64,000 nucleotides of DNA, from the NCBI RefSeq assembly GCF_041261445.1, contig NZ_JBGCCU010000015.1, positions 62,001 to 126,000 of the forward strand. The letters run 5' to 3'. A program made the position numbers and the translations under genes. This DNA comes from Catenulispora sp. EB89. GTDB lineage: Bacteria > Actinomycetota > Actinomycetes > Streptomycetales > Catenulisporaceae. Below, one piece after another: positions 25,148 to 33,840 of this stretch. The notes below the pieces were generated by a model. That model searched no databases and was not told where the DNA came from. It saw only the letters and a program-made list of their open reading frames with translations. Positions within the stretch are counted from its first letter, which is position 1. Each line of letters begins with the position of its first letter.

Positions 25148-26305
25148 TCAGAACGCTGCGGCGGAGTCCATTTCGCGCTGCCAGGCGTTTGCGGCGGCGG
25201 ACGGTAGGCCGCGCGGCAGACCGGATGGCAGACCGGGCGGCGGATCGGGCGGCAGATCGGACGGCAGGTCTTCGAAGGGTTCGAGCAGGTTCGGCTTCCA
25301 CGTGCCGACGACGCGGCCGGCGTCGAGCATCGTCTGCGCGATCATGCCGCCGCCGGCGTTGACGCGCTTGGCGAAGGCGGGGGCCAGGATCAGGTCGCGG
25401 GAGCGGTGGCCGAGGAGGTAGGGGTCGAAGCGGGGCAGGAGGCGGTGCGGGTTTCGGGGCGGGGTGGGTGTGGTTTCGGCGCCGCGTTGAAGGAGCAGGC
25501 GCTGGCCGTCGTGCTCGACTTCTTCGAGGCTGTCGCGGACGAGCGTGACGGCGGCTTTCGCATCGGCGGCGGGCAGGCCGGACCACGCGGCGAGGTCGGC
25601 GGTGGTCGCCGGGCCATAGGCAGCGAAGTAGCGTTCGGCGAGGCGGGTCAGGGCGGTTTCGCGGTCGGGGCCGGTCCGATGCGGCGGCGGGGCGGCGGCT
25701 GACGCCAGCCAGTCGTCGAGCAGGACGTACGTGGGCTCATCGCGCGCAGCGTCCGGGCCACGGCAGATCAGAGCACTGTTGGCGGCGAACGCGAGCAGGT
25801 GCGGCGGCTGCTGGCTCTTCAGATCGACTACGACCCCGTGCCCGGCCCACTCGGCAACGATCTCCGCCCGAGTCAGAGCCCTGCCACCACCGAGGATCTT
25901 CGCCAGCGCGTCCATCGCCCGGGCGCACACCGAGTCGCCGAGCTCCAACTGCTCCCGCCGCCGCCGATCCGCGCGCAGATTCACCGGCCCGAGCACGGCC
26001 AGGTAGGCCCGCAGGTCGTCGGCGGCGACCATGTGGATCGTGCCGCGCATGAGCCAGGTACGCACGACCGCGACCTCGGCGACGGCCGCGTCGACGTCGG
26101 CGGCGTGCAGGCCGCGCGTACGCGCCCAGACCTGGAGGCGTACCGGACCGGCCGCCTGCGCTTGGAGCGCCGCCGCAGTGCGGACGGCGGCTGCTACGGC
26201 GGCGGTGCGGCCAGCAGGCTCGTCGCCGACGCCCACACGATCACCGGCCAGCCCTTGCGCCCTGACTCGCAGCCACCGCACTTCGTCCGCGCTCAAGCTC
26301 CGCAT
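25148..26305 (-). CDS. Winged-helix DNA-binding domain protein (HTH_42 type)
   Basis: A 385-residue protein of the family with several winged-helix units, including AlkX/YcaQ-like proteins linked to DNA repair. VRTWLMRGTIHMV, the DDWL segment, YGPATTADLAAWSGLP and LLPRFDPYLLGHRSRD are characteristic. The C-terminus carries a Pro/Leu/Gly repeat tract (about 343-367) encoded by six 12-bp units, unlike the core. TAGGTT lies seven bases before the ATG. Function by family only. Confidence 0.85.
   Translation of the reverse strand: MRSLSADEVRWLRVRAQGLAGDRVGVGDEPAGRTAAVAAAVRTAAALQAQAAGPVRLQVWARTRGLHAADVDAAVAEVAVVRTWLMRGTIHMVAADDLRAYLAVLGPVNLRADRRRREQLELGDSVCARAMDALAKILGGGRALTRAEIVAEWAGHGVVVDLKSQQPPHLLAFAANSALICRGPDAARDEPTYVLLDDWLASAAAPPPHRTGPDRETALTRLAERYFAAYGPATTADLAAWSGLPAADAKAAVTLVRDSLEEVEHDGQRLLLQRGAETTPTPPRNPHRLLPRFDPYLLGHRSRDLILAPAFAKRVNAGGGMIAQTMLDAGRVVGTWKPNLLEPFEDLPSDLPPDPPPGLPSGLPRGLPSAAANAWQREMDSAAAF
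25203..25274. repeat. 12-bp in-frame minisatellite, six units
   Basis: Six consecutive 12-base units of the type ggcagaccgggc lie at 25203-25274 inside the 3' part of the winged-helix gene. Each encodes four residues (GLPS, GLPR, DLPS, PDPP-type), so copy-number change would keep the frame. Confidence 0.8.
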
Positions 26306-26312
26306 GGCCCCA

Positions 26313-26318
26313 AACCTA
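26313..26318 (-). promoter_or_regulatory. Leaderless -10 box, winged-helix gene
   Basis: TAGGTT on the minus strand, seven bases before the ATG at 26305. Confidence 0.5.
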
Positions 26319-26364
26319 CGGTGCCGCGCCCACGCCGCACCGGCACGAGCAACCGATCGACGCG

Positions 26365-26754
26365 TCAGACACCGGGGTCGACTTCGGGGTGCGTGAACCG
26401 CACGGGCTTGCCCAGCGACCGGGCGTAGGCGATTTCGGCTCGGGTGCTGTCTCCAATGTAGTCGCCGGCTACGAGCACCTCGTCGGCGAGCCGGATCTTC
26501 GCGCGGTGCAGATCGTCGAGTCGAACCTTCAGCGCCTCGGCCTCGACAGGATCGGACGAGAGTTCGTGCGGCGACTTCATGTCGCAGCCCGGTTTGACCA
26601 CGATCTTCCCGGCTTTGGTCTCTCGCAGATCGGCCTCGCTCATCTCGGCCATGAAGCGGGTGGAGCCGCAGATCACGACGATACGCGGGAGGCTCAACAG
26701 CTTCTTCGCGTCGGCGAGCCTCTCCTCGGGGGTGCGCAGTTGCGGGTATGACAC
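26365..26754 (-). CDS. Nucleoside deoxyribosyltransferase-like protein
   Basis: A 129-residue single-domain protein. IVVICGSTRFMAEM is the N-terminal phosphate/nucleoside loop, and LVAGDYIGDSTRAEIAYARS with GKPVRF resembles the helix and strand holding the catalytic Glu of nucleoside 2-deoxyribosyltransferases. Short relatives like this one are often only distantly related and may act on nucleotide-like ligands. GGAGGAA sits eight bases before the ATG. It is separate from the upstream AlkD-like gene (106 bases). Confidence 0.75.
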   Translation of the reverse strand: MSYPQLRTPEERLADAKKLLSLPRIVVICGSTRFMAEMSEADLRETKAGKIVVKPGCDMKSPHELSSDPVEAEALKVRLDDLHRAKIRLADEVLVAGDYIGDSTRAEIAYARSLGKPVRFTHPEVDPGV

Positions 26755-26860
26755 TGGTTCCTCCTGGTGGTGCGGTCCCGCGAGACCGTCAAAGGCTCCG
26801 ACCTGGCAGGTTGAGCCGTATGCGAGCTTCTGCGAGAGCTCCCTCGATCGGCCCAGCCCC

Positions 26861-27661
26861 TCACACCACCGCCACAGCCCGCTCCACCGTAGCCTTCCCC
26901 CGCCCGCCCCCGGCCGCCTTGTACTCCGCCGTCAGTCGCGTCGAGGTGTCCTCCGGCAGGCGTCGCACCGCCTCGCGGAACGTCACGCCTGACAGGCGGT
27001 CCAGGCGCGGGGTGACCCATGCCGCGACCCAGGTCGGGTCCTTGTGCGCGATCTCGCGCAGGACCCAGCCGAGTGCCTTGCGGATGAAGAACTCGCGTTC
27101 CTCGATCATCGGGTCGGCGTAGCGGGTGAAGCGGACGAGGTCGGGTTTGCCTTCGCGGATCGCCGGGATCAGCGCCAGCAGGGATGCGCGGCGGAGCCAG
27201 AAGTCGCCGTCGTCGGCCCAGAGGTCCAGGGTGCGGGAGGTGCCTTCGCGGTCGCGCAGGACGATCTTGCCCGCGACGTCGCCCGAGATCGGGTCCACCA
27301 GGGACCACATCGGGGCGTCGCGGAGCATCAGGGTCAGGTCCTGCAGGTCGGCCGCGGTCAGGAGGCGGACGCCCTGCGCGAGGACGAACACCGACGCCAG
27401 GCGCCGCTCGTAGATGTCGGTGTCCCACAGGGCCGCGGCCAGGCCGGTGACGTCGTCGTGGGTCGCGCGGCGGCCGCCGATCTCCTTGTACATGCCCTTC
27501 ACCAGCTTGCGGAGGTCCGGCACCGGGACGCCCATGTGAGCGAACTCGCTCTTGTGGTACTGCTGGTCGTAGGTGGCGCGGGCGGCGGTGCCGAGGCCGT
27601 CCAGGTCGTGGTCGAACCCGGACACGAGGGCGGGGATCGGGGTGGTCGTCGCATCTGTCAC
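26861..27661 (-). CDS. AlkD-like DNA alkylation repair protein
   Basis: A 266-residue all-helical protein of HEAT-like repeats. YHKSEFAHMGVPVPDLRKLV near the N-terminus, YERRLASVFVL, APMWSLVDPI, and IEEREFFIRKALGWVLRE with the downstream Trp/Arg segment match the DNA alkylation repair family; the W...D and R pairs form the DNA-facing pocket in AlkD. It may excise cationic alkylated bases. The start GTG 27661 has TAGGCT six bases upstream. The C-terminal Lys/Arg/Gly tail is short. Confidence 0.9.
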   Translation of the reverse strand: MTDATTTPIPALVSGFDHDLDGLGTAARATYDQQYHKSEFAHMGVPVPDLRKLVKGMYKEIGGRRATHDDVTGLAAALWDTDIYERRLASVFVLAQGVRLLTAADLQDLTLMLRDAPMWSLVDPISGDVAGKIVLRDREGTSRTLDLWADDGDFWLRRASLLALIPAIREGKPDLVRFTRYADPMIEEREFFIRKALGWVLREIAHKDPTWVAAWVTPRLDRLSGVTFREAVRRLPEDTSTRLTAEYKAAGGGRGKATVERAVAVV

Positions 27662-27667
27662 GCCGTG

Positions 27668-27673
27668 AGCCTA
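27668..27673 (-). promoter_or_regulatory. Leaderless -10 box, AlkD-like gene
   Basis: TAGGCT on the minus strand, six bases before GTG 27661; same hexamer and spacing as at the guanyl RNase gene. Confidence 0.5.
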
Positions 27674-27758
27674 ACGATCGCGCGACCCGATCCGGCGGCA
27701 TCCGCTGCGCCGTTCGGGCAGGATGGACGAACAGTGTTCACCGTCAGGAGGGACGACC

Positions 27759-28523
27759 GTGCGGATACGGACGCTGCTCGGCACGGCCACGGCGGCCACC
27801 GCGGCACTCGCGATGCTGACCGGTTGCGGCGCCTCGAAGGGGTCCGGCGCCAGTAGCGCGCTGAACGTCGCCACCACCGCGCCGACCAGTGCGACGGCGA
27901 CGACACCCGCAAGTCCAGCGACCGCAGCGACTCCGACGACGCCAGCCGACTCCTCGACCCCCTCCGGCGGCCCCTCCACCTCCAGCACGCGCCTGGCCCC
28001 CGCACTGATCCAGTTGTCGGACCTCCCGGCGGGTTTCCGCTCCGAAGGCCTCACGCAGCGCAACCTCCCCTCGCTGATCAAGGGCTGCGCGGGCCTGGAA
28101 GTGCTTCAGCAGTCGAACATCGGCGACCAGGCGCAGGCCGAGTGGACCAAGGGCGCGCTCGACGACTACGTGGACGAGGCGATCATCCAGCCGCAGGGCG
28201 AGACCGCGGCGAGCCTGGTCGACAAGGCATCCAGCGCACTGACCGCCTGCGGCGCGGTGAAGGTCACCGAGGAGGGCCTGTCGGTCACCCTGCACGCGAC
28301 CCCGCTGAACCTGCCGAAGGTCGGCGACGCCTCGCACGCCTGGCACACCTCCGCCACGTTCGGCATCGCCTCGATGGAGATGAACGTCGTCCTGATCCGG
28401 CAGAACGACCTGGTCCTGCTGATCGCGCAGACCCGCGTCGACGGCCACACCAACGACGACCTCACGCTCTCGGCGTCCCAGGCCGCCGCCAAGCGCGCGG
28501 CGGACTTCCAGCTGAAGAAGTAA
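27759..28523 (+). CDS. Putative lipoprotein with sensor-like domain
   Basis: A 254-residue exported protein starting at GTG 27759 behind GGAGG. The lipobox LTGC places C23 at the membrane. A Thr/Ala/Ser/Pro-rich linker (about 30-80) precedes a domain of about 170 residues with LSDLPAGFRSEGLTQ, CAGLEVL and TACGAVKVTEEG, resembling the extracellular sensor domain of mycobacterial PknH-like proteins (paired Cys). That likeness is weak. A small gene follows after 16 bases with its own promoter. Confidence 0.75.
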   Translation: MRIRTLLGTATAATAALAMLTGCGASKGSGASSALNVATTAPTSATATTPASPATAATPTTPADSSTPSGGPSTSSTRLAPALIQLSDLPAGFRSEGLTQRNLPSLIKGCAGLEVLQQSNIGDQAQAEWTKGALDDYVDEAIIQPQGETAASLVDKASSALTACGAVKVTEEGLSVTLHATPLNLPKVGDASHAWHTSATFGIASMEMNVVLIRQNDLVLLIAQTRVDGHTNDDLTLSASQAAAKRAADFQLKK

Positions 28524-28527
28524 GTCC

Positions 28528-28533
28528 TACGAT
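28528..28533 (+). promoter_or_regulatory. Leaderless -10 box, 113-residue protein gene
   Basis: TACGAT, six bases before the ATG at 28540 and just past the stop of the lipoprotein gene. Confidence 0.45.
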
Positions 28534-28539
28534 CAAGGC

Positions 28540-28881
28540 ATGCCCTCCAAGCCCGAACCCAAGAAGCGGCCGCTGCACCTGATCGGCGACCCGCCGGCAG
28601 GCGTGCCGATCGACACCGAGTCGTTCTTCGGCCTGGACTCCATAGAGGACCCGCTGCAGCTGCTCTCGCGCAGCACCGAGCTGGCCGACGCCTTCCGCGC
28701 CTCCGCCAGCCGGGCCGAGAACTACCAGGCCGTGGCGGCGGCCAAGCTCACCGACCCGCGGCGGTTCGACCGGATGCCGGTGGCGGATCTGGCGCTGCTG
28801 ACCGGGTGGACCGAGGAGTACGCGGCGAAGATGGCCGAGTTCGGCCGCACGCTGCTGGAAAAGGGCGCGCCCTGGGAGTGA
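28540..28881 (+). CDS. Conserved hypothetical protein, 113 residues
   Basis: A small cytoplasmic protein, basic at the N-terminus (KPEPKKRPLHL) and helical after residue 40. GVPIDTESFFGLDSIEDPL, RAENYQAVAAAKL and LLTGWTEEYAAKMAEFGRTL are its conserved-looking parts. No family is recognised. The gap 28882-29009 after it is GC-rich low-complexity sequence ending in an A/T-rich promoter for the next gene. Confidence 0.65.
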   Translation: MPSKPEPKKRPLHLIGDPPAGVPIDTESFFGLDSIEDPLQLLSRSTELADAFRASASRAENYQAVAAAKLTDPRRFDRMPVADLALLTGWTEEYAAKMAEFGRTLLEKGAPWE

Positions 28882-29017
28882 GCCGGGCGGCCGGCCGCGG
28901 GTGCGGCGGGTGCGCCGGGCGCGCCGGGCGCGCGAGATACGCCAGGTGCGCCGCCGATGTCGCCCCCGCCGGCCGACTGTGATCCCAATTACATAGGCAA
29001 ACTATATAGATGGACGA

Positions 29018-29023
29018 TACAAT
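29018..29023 (+). promoter_or_regulatory. Leaderless -10 box, second marR gene
   Basis: TACAAT, seven bases before GTG 29031, in an A/T-rich island (28982-29026) that also holds a TATATAG run. Confidence 0.5.
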
Positions 29024-29030
29024 TATGAGC

Positions 29031-29474
29031 GTGGATCAGAACCCGGCCGCGGTGGGCGAACTCTTCGAGACCGTCACAGTGCTGATGATGCGGCACGTGC
29101 CGGCCCCGGACGGGCTCAGCCTCACCGCCGCCGCCACCCTCGGCTCCCTGCAACGGCGCGGACCGCAGCGCATCACCTCGCTGGCCACCGCCCAGGGCGT
29201 GACCCAGCCCTCGATGACCCAGCTGCTGCGCCGCCTGGAGGACGCCGGCCTGGTGGCCCGGGTCGCCGACCCCACCGACGGCCGCGTGGTGCTCGTGGAG
29301 CTCACCGCCGCCGGGGACGAGACGCTGCGCACCCGGTGGAACACCCGCCTGGAACACCTCGACAAGGTGCTGCAGACGCTCACCGACGAGGAGCGGGCGA
29401 CGCTGCAACGCGCCGCCGAGGAGGCCCTTCCGGTGGCGCAGAAGCTGGTCCACTCGCTCGCCGCACGCTACTGA
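29031..29474 (+). CDS. MarR-family transcriptional regulator
   Basis: A 147-residue winged-helix regulator. LTAAATLGSLQRRGPQRITS, LATAQGVTQPSMTQLLRRLE as recognition helix region, and GLVARVADPTDGRVVLVEL as wing are clear. GTG 29031 fits the promoter; ATG 29010 and ATG 29025 are in frame but lie before or at the -10 box. The MFS exporter gene follows in the same direction, so it probably controls that exporter. Confidence 0.9.
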   Translation: MDQNPAAVGELFETVTVLMMRHVPAPDGLSLTAAATLGSLQRRGPQRITSLATAQGVTQPSMTQLLRRLEDAGLVARVADPTDGRVVLVELTAAGDETLRTRWNTRLEHLDKVLQTLTDEERATLQRAAEEALPVAQKLVHSLAARY

Positions 29475-29510
29475 GCGTTTCGGGCCCGGGTCGCTGACCC
29501 GGGGACGCTC
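29473..29510 (+). terminator. Two-tier hairpin after the second marR gene
   Basis: CCCGGGTC and GACCCGGG pair around loop GCT (29485-29503), and the outer GAGCGT/ACGCTC arms (29473-29478, 29505-29510) extend the structure. The left arm starts inside the stop codon. It would separate or attenuate transcription into the exporter. Confidence 0.6.
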
Positions 29511-29571
29511 TACGAAGAGGGAGCCTTGCGCGCGAGCGGGACCGTAGTCCGACCGCGTGGAAGGAAGAACC

Positions 29572-30951
29572 TTGTCATCCACCCTGCGCTCCGACGCCTC
29601 CGCGGCGCCCGTCGCGACCACTGCGAATCCCGGCGGCCCGGGTGCGGCGCATGCTCCGGATGCGCTGCGTGCTCCGGGCGTTCCGGACGCTCCAGGCACC
29701 CTCGGCGGCTCCGGCAGCGGGCACGACCCGGGCCGCGCGGGCCATACAGCCCATACAAGCCACGCTGGCCACCCCGGCCACCCCGAACCGCCGAGCCTCC
29801 TGCACCAGCCGAAGGCCGTCTGGGCCGTGGCCTTCGCCTGCGTCATCTCGTTCATGGGCATCGGCCTGGTCGACCCGATCCTGCCGGCCCTGGCCTCCCA
29901 GCTGAAGGCCACCCCGAGCCAGGTCACCATGCTGTTCACCAGCTACCTGGTGGTGACCGCGGTGGCGATGCTGCTCACCGGCTTCGTCTCCAGCCGCATC
30001 GGCGCCAAGCGGACGCTGGTCGCGGGCCTGGCGATCATCGTGGTCTTCGCCGCGCTCGCCGGCGCGTCGGGCACCGTCGGCCAGATCGTCGGCCTCCGGG
30101 CCGGCTGGGGCGTCGGGAACGCGCTGTTCATCGCCACCTCGCTGGCCGTCATCGTCGGCTCGGCCAGCGGCGGCTTCTCCGGCGCGATCATCCTCTACGA
30201 GACCGCGCTCGGCGTCGGCATCGCCCTGGGCCCGCTGGTCGGCGGCGAACTCGGCGGGATCAGCTGGCGCGGGCCGTTCTTCGGCGTCGCGGTGCTGATG
30301 CTGATCGCCCTGATCGCCACGCTCGTGCTGGTGGCGCCGACGCCGCCGCCGGCCCGCAAGGTGTCGATCACCGAGCCGATCAAGGCCCTGCGACACCGCG
30401 GCCTGCTCACCCTCGCGCTCACGGCCCTGTGTTACAACTGGGGCTTCTTCACCCTCCTGGGGTACGCGCCGTTCCCGATGAAGCTGGATACGCACCAACT
30501 CGGCTACGTGTTCACCGCCTGGGGCGTGCTGGTCGCGGTGTTCGCGGTGTTCGGCGCCCCGCGGTTGCAGGCGCGGTTCGGCATCGCCAGGACCCTCTAC
30601 GCGAACCTCACGCTGTTCGCCGTCAACATCCTGGTCGTCGGGCTGTTCGTGGACCACAAGGCGGTGCTGATCACGGCGGTCATCGTCGCGGGCGTCTTCA
30701 TCGGCGTGAACAACACCATCACCACGCAGGCCGTGATGACCGTCTCGCCGGTCGACCGGCCGATCGCCTCGGCGTCGTACGGCTTCGTCCGCTTCATCGG
30801 CGGCGGCCTGGCGCCGTACGTCGCCGGACGGCTCGCCGAGCACTACAACATCCACGTCGCGTTCTACGTCGCGGCCGTGGTGGTGGTGCTGGGCATCGCG
30901 ATCCTGGCCTCCGGGCACCGGCTGCTGACCGAGGCCGAGGCCAAACCGTAA
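29572..30951 (+). CDS. MFS transporter, drug-exporter type
   Basis: A 459-residue transporter starting at TTG 29572, six bases after GGAAGGAA. The first 75 residues are a Gly/Ala/Pro/His-rich cytoplasmic tail. Twelve helices follow: FACVISFMGIGLVDPILPAL (helix 1), FVSSRIGAKRTLVAGL (loop 2-3 motif) and ETALGVGIALGPLVGGEL (helix 5 motif C, antiporter type). It is downstream of a MarR gene. A GTG 15 bases upstream would add five residues but overlaps the SD. Confidence 0.88.
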   Translation: MSSTLRSDASAAPVATTANPGGPGAAHAPDALRAPGVPDAPGTLGGSGSGHDPGRAGHTAHTSHAGHPGHPEPPSLLHQPKAVWAVAFACVISFMGIGLVDPILPALASQLKATPSQVTMLFTSYLVVTAVAMLLTGFVSSRIGAKRTLVAGLAIIVVFAALAGASGTVGQIVGLRAGWGVGNALFIATSLAVIVGSASGGFSGAIILYETALGVGIALGPLVGGELGGISWRGPFFGVAVLMLIALIATLVLVAPTPPPARKVSITEPIKALRHRGLLTLALTALCYNWGFFTLLGYAPFPMKLDTHQLGYVFTAWGVLVAVFAVFGAPRLQARFGIARTLYANLTLFAVNILVVGLFVDHKAVLITAVIVAGVFIGVNNTITTQAVMTVSPVDRPIASASYGFVRFIGGGLAPYVAGRLAEHYNIHVAFYVAAVVVVLGIAILASGHRLLTEAEAKP

Positions 30952-30982
30952 CCGGCGCTCCCCCGGAGCGGGTCCGCCTGGC

Positions 30983-30988
30983 TACAGT
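30983..30988 (+). promoter_or_regulatory. Leaderless -10 box, acetamidase/formamidase gene
   Basis: TACAGT, seven bases before the ATG at 30996. No SD sequence. Confidence 0.55.
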
Positions 30989-30995
30989 GCTAGTC

Positions 30996-32015
30996 ATGGC
31001 GAACTCGCTCCCGGTCCACAAGTTCACCCCCTCCGTCGGCGAATACGTCTGGACCTTCGGCGGCGCGCCGCCGCTGGCCCGCGTCAAGCCCGGCGACACC
31101 CTGGAGCTGTTCACCGAGGACTGCTTCGCCGGCCGCGTGCGCTCGGAGAAGGACCTGGTCACCGAGGTCTGCGAGTTCCCGTTCCTCAACCCGCAGACCG
31201 GCCCGTTCTACGTCGAGGGCGCCGAACCCGGCGACACGCTGGCGATCCACTTCGTGTCCATCGAGCCGGCCCGCGACTGGGCCGCCTCGACCACCGTCCC
31301 GCTGTTCGGCGCCCTGACCTCAACGCACACCACCGCCACCCTCCAGCCGCCGCTGCCGGAGCGGGTCTGGATCTGGCAGCTGGACCGCGAGCGCCGCACG
31401 GCGCTGTTCCGGGCCAAGGACAGCGACGTCGAGGTCGAACTCCCGATGGACCCGATGCACGGGACCGTCGGCGTCGCCCCGGCCAACCTCGAAGTGCGCT
31501 CGGCGCTGGTGCCCGACGCGCACGGCGGCAACATGGACACCCCCGAGATGCGCGCCGGGGTCACGTGCTACCTCGGCGTGAACGTCGAGGGCGCGCTGTT
31601 CAGCCTCGGGGACGGCCACGCCCGGCAGGGCGAGGGCGAGACCTGCGGGGTGGCCGTGGAGACCGCGATGAACACGGTGGTGACCATCGAGCTGGTGAAG
31701 GGCGTGCCGACGCCGTGGCCCCGGCTGGAGTCGGACGCGTACATCATGACGGCGGGATCGGCGCGGCCTCTGGAGGACGCGTTCCGCATCGCGCAGGTCG
31801 ATCTCGTGCAGTGGATCGCCCGTGACTACGGCCTGAGCGAGCTGGACGCGTACCAGCTGGTGACGCAGGGTGTGGAGTCGCCGCTGGCGAACGTGTGCGA
31901 CACGAACTACACGTCGGTCGCCAAGATGCGCAAGGCGTTCCTGCCTTCGGGGACTTCGGCGTACGGGGTGCACGAGGTGCTGCGTCAGCGGGCGGCGGCT
32001 TATCTGGCAGGCTGA
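30996..32015 (+). CDS. Acetamidase/formamidase family protein
   Basis: A 339-residue enzyme of the FmdA/AmdA family, which hydrolyses formamide or acetamide to ammonia and the acid. RVKPGDTLELFTEDCF, NPQTGPFYVEGAEPGDTL, HGGNMDTPEM and LGDGHARQGEGE are family blocks; the last holds metal-binding residues. CDTNYTSVAKMRKAFLP ends the fold. Length is somewhat short compared with about 400 for fungal-type members but fits bacterial ones. It is probably cytoplasmic and monocistronic. Confidence 0.92.
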   Translation: MANSLPVHKFTPSVGEYVWTFGGAPPLARVKPGDTLELFTEDCFAGRVRSEKDLVTEVCEFPFLNPQTGPFYVEGAEPGDTLAIHFVSIEPARDWAASTTVPLFGALTSTHTTATLQPPLPERVWIWQLDRERRTALFRAKDSDVEVELPMDPMHGTVGVAPANLEVRSALVPDAHGGNMDTPEMRAGVTCYLGVNVEGALFSLGDGHARQGEGETCGVAVETAMNTVVTIELVKGVPTPWPRLESDAYIMTAGSARPLEDAFRIAQVDLVQWIARDYGLSELDAYQLVTQGVESPLANVCDTNYTSVAKMRKAFLPSGTSAYGVHEVLRQRAAAYLAG

Positions 32016-32091
32016 GCTGCGGGTTGAGGCACGAGTTGAGCTGCCGACCGGGCTGCCGGCTGGGCCGCGAACCGTGCCAGGTCGGAGCTGA

Positions 32092-32619
32092 TCACGACAA
32101 CGCCGCGCAGACGTCGGTGACCTTGGTCTGGTACAGGACCGCGACCTGGTGCTTCGGCGTGATCGCGATCACCTCGCCGCCGCTGAGCACGTACTCGCCC
32201 TGCGCGTGGTACGGGTCGCCGGGCTTGATGCTGACCCCGAAGTTGTCCGGGATGTTCCACAGGCTTGAGCCGTCCGGGAAGTTGTACAGCGTGCCGACCC
32301 CGCTGAGGTCTTCGTCGACGGACGCGCCGGTGGCCCCGTTGGTGTAGCGCGCGATCAGCGGCCCTCGGAAGTCGGTTCGCAGCGGGCTTCCGTTCGGGTA
32401 GGTGGCGGAGATCCGCTGCTCCACTCCCTGCGTGGGGAAGTCGATCTTCAGCTCGAACGAGCAGTCCGTGCCCGCCGGCTGGTCCAGCGACCCGTAGCTC
32501 ACAGGCGTCCAGCCGCCAGCGGCGGCGGAGGTGGTGCCCGCGTCGGCCGAGGCCGCCGCCGGAAACGCCGCCACCACCAAGCCGGCCGTGATCGCGACGC
32601 CGAGGATGCGCTTGCGCAT
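32092..32619 (-). CDS. Secreted protein of unknown function
   Basis: A 175-residue protein with a Sec signal peptide (residues 1-26, MRKRILG start, AASA-DA cut). The mature part is beta-rich with one early and one late Cys (TDCSFEL, TDVCAALS) that could form a disulphide. FPTQGVEQRISATYPNG and GVGTLYNFPDGSSLWN are its best-defined stretches. Family not recognised. AAGGGA precedes the ATG. It is convergent with the amidase gene. Confidence 0.75.
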   Translation of the reverse strand: MRKRILGVAITAGLVVAAFPAAASADAGTTSAAAGGWTPVSYGSLDQPAGTDCSFELKIDFPTQGVEQRISATYPNGSPLRTDFRGPLIARYTNGATGASVDEDLSGVGTLYNFPDGSSLWNIPDNFGVSIKPGDPYHAQGEYVLSGGEVIAITPKHQVAVLYQTKVTDVCAALS

Positions 32620-32749
32620 GAGGGTTGTCCCTTCGTGTCGTTTCCTGTCGTCGAACCGCGTCCCCGAAAGGTGCGGGACACGTCTTCACTCTGGAAGCCC
32701 CCGCGCGCCGGGGCGATCGATTCAGCCCACGCTGAAACGTGAGGACGAG

Positions 32750-33709
32750 ATGCGGATCCACTTCACGCCCGACGACCTGCTGCGCATACGCTTCGCCGAC
32801 GAGCCGGCACCGTTGCTGGAACTGGCGATGACGCTGGCGACGCTGCACCGTCCGGCGTCCGACCCGGTGTTCACCCGCTGGCGCCGGGAGGCGGCCCGCG
32901 AACTGCCGGGACGCGCGCGTCCGCTGCTGGAGCTGATACCGCCCTGCGGCCGCGGACCGCAGTTCGTGGACCCGGTGGTGCCGGACGTCCAGGAGGGCTT
33001 CGAACGGGTGGCGGCAGCCTCGGCGGGCCAGGTACGCCGCGAGATGGCGCGGGTCGCAGGCTTCGGCCAGGCGCCGACGCCGTGGACGCGACGCATCGCG
33101 GCCCGGGACCGCGCGGCGTGGACCGAACTCGTGACGGGGCTGCACGACGCGTATGACAGCGTCCTGACGGAGCCCTGGCGGCGCCTCCGAGCCGGCTTCC
33201 ACGCCGAGGTCGCCTGGCGCACCAGCCGCTGGGGCCGCCTCGGCCTCGGCGCGGGCCTGGAGTCCCTGCTACCGGGCTCCCGCCTCGACGGCCTGGTCTG
33301 GCACATGGCGCCGGAGAAGCGCGTCGACTTCCACCTCGACGGCCGCGGCCTGACCCTCTACCCGACGGCGACATGGAGCGGATCACCGCTGATCGCCACG
33401 GCCCCGGACGGCGCGAAGCTGCTCGTCTACCCGGCCCTCACCCCACTGCCGCTCCTGCCGGAACCCCAGGACGCCGACCCGCTCGGCACACTGCTGGGCC
33501 GCACCCGCGCGCAGGTCCTGGAGGCGCTCGCGGAGCAGCGGACGACCGGGAACCTGGCGCAGGACCTGGGGATCAGCGCGGCCTCGGCCTCCCAGCACGC
33601 GACGGCACTGCGCGAGGCCGGGCTGGTGGCGACGCGACGGGAGGGGAAGGCGGCGTGGCACGGGTGCACGGCGCTGGGGGCGGAGTTGCTGCGGACGGGG
33701 GCTCGGTAG
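32750..33709 (+). CDS. ArsR-type winged-helix regulator with large N-terminal domain
   Basis: A 319-residue protein starting at ATG 32750 behind GAGG. Residues 1-235 form an N-terminal domain starting MRIHFTPDDLLRIRFADEP, seen in actinomycete ArsR-like regulators (DUF5937 type). The C-terminal part (about 245-317) is the winged helix: LEALAEQRTTGNLAQDLGIS, SASQHATALREAGLVATRRE. The metal-binding ELCVCDL motif of classic ArsR is absent, so the signal is probably not a metal. Confidence 0.85.
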   Translation: MRIHFTPDDLLRIRFADEPAPLLELAMTLATLHRPASDPVFTRWRREAARELPGRARPLLELIPPCGRGPQFVDPVVPDVQEGFERVAAASAGQVRREMARVAGFGQAPTPWTRRIAARDRAAWTELVTGLHDAYDSVLTEPWRRLRAGFHAEVAWRTSRWGRLGLGAGLESLLPGSRLDGLVWHMAPEKRVDFHLDGRGLTLYPTATWSGSPLIATAPDGAKLLVYPALTPLPLLPEPQDADPLGTLLGRTRAQVLEALAEQRTTGNLAQDLGISAASASQHATALREAGLVATRREGKAAWHGCTALGAELLRTGAR

Positions 33710-33740
33710 GGGTGGGCTGATGTGCGGTCGGACTGATCTG

Positions 33741-33840
33741 CGATGACCTGGCGGTCGCCGGCTTGCAGGCAGCTGCGGCAGGTCGACCGGCTCCGCACGC
33801 CGGTTCGCGATGGCCTGGCGGTCGCAGGTTGGCAGGCGGC
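33741..33840. repeat. Degenerate 33-bp direct repeat in a gene-free patch
   Basis: 33741-33773 and 33808-33840 share a cgatgNcctggcggtcgc block, offset 67 bp. The surrounding 33710-33954 consists of further ggcggtcggc-like repeats and contains no gene I can support. Confidence 0.6.

Noticed and set aside
29557-29571. GTG 29557 as start of the second MFS gene
   Set aside because: It would place the GGAAGGAA ribosome binding site inside the coding sequence; TTG 29572 fits better.
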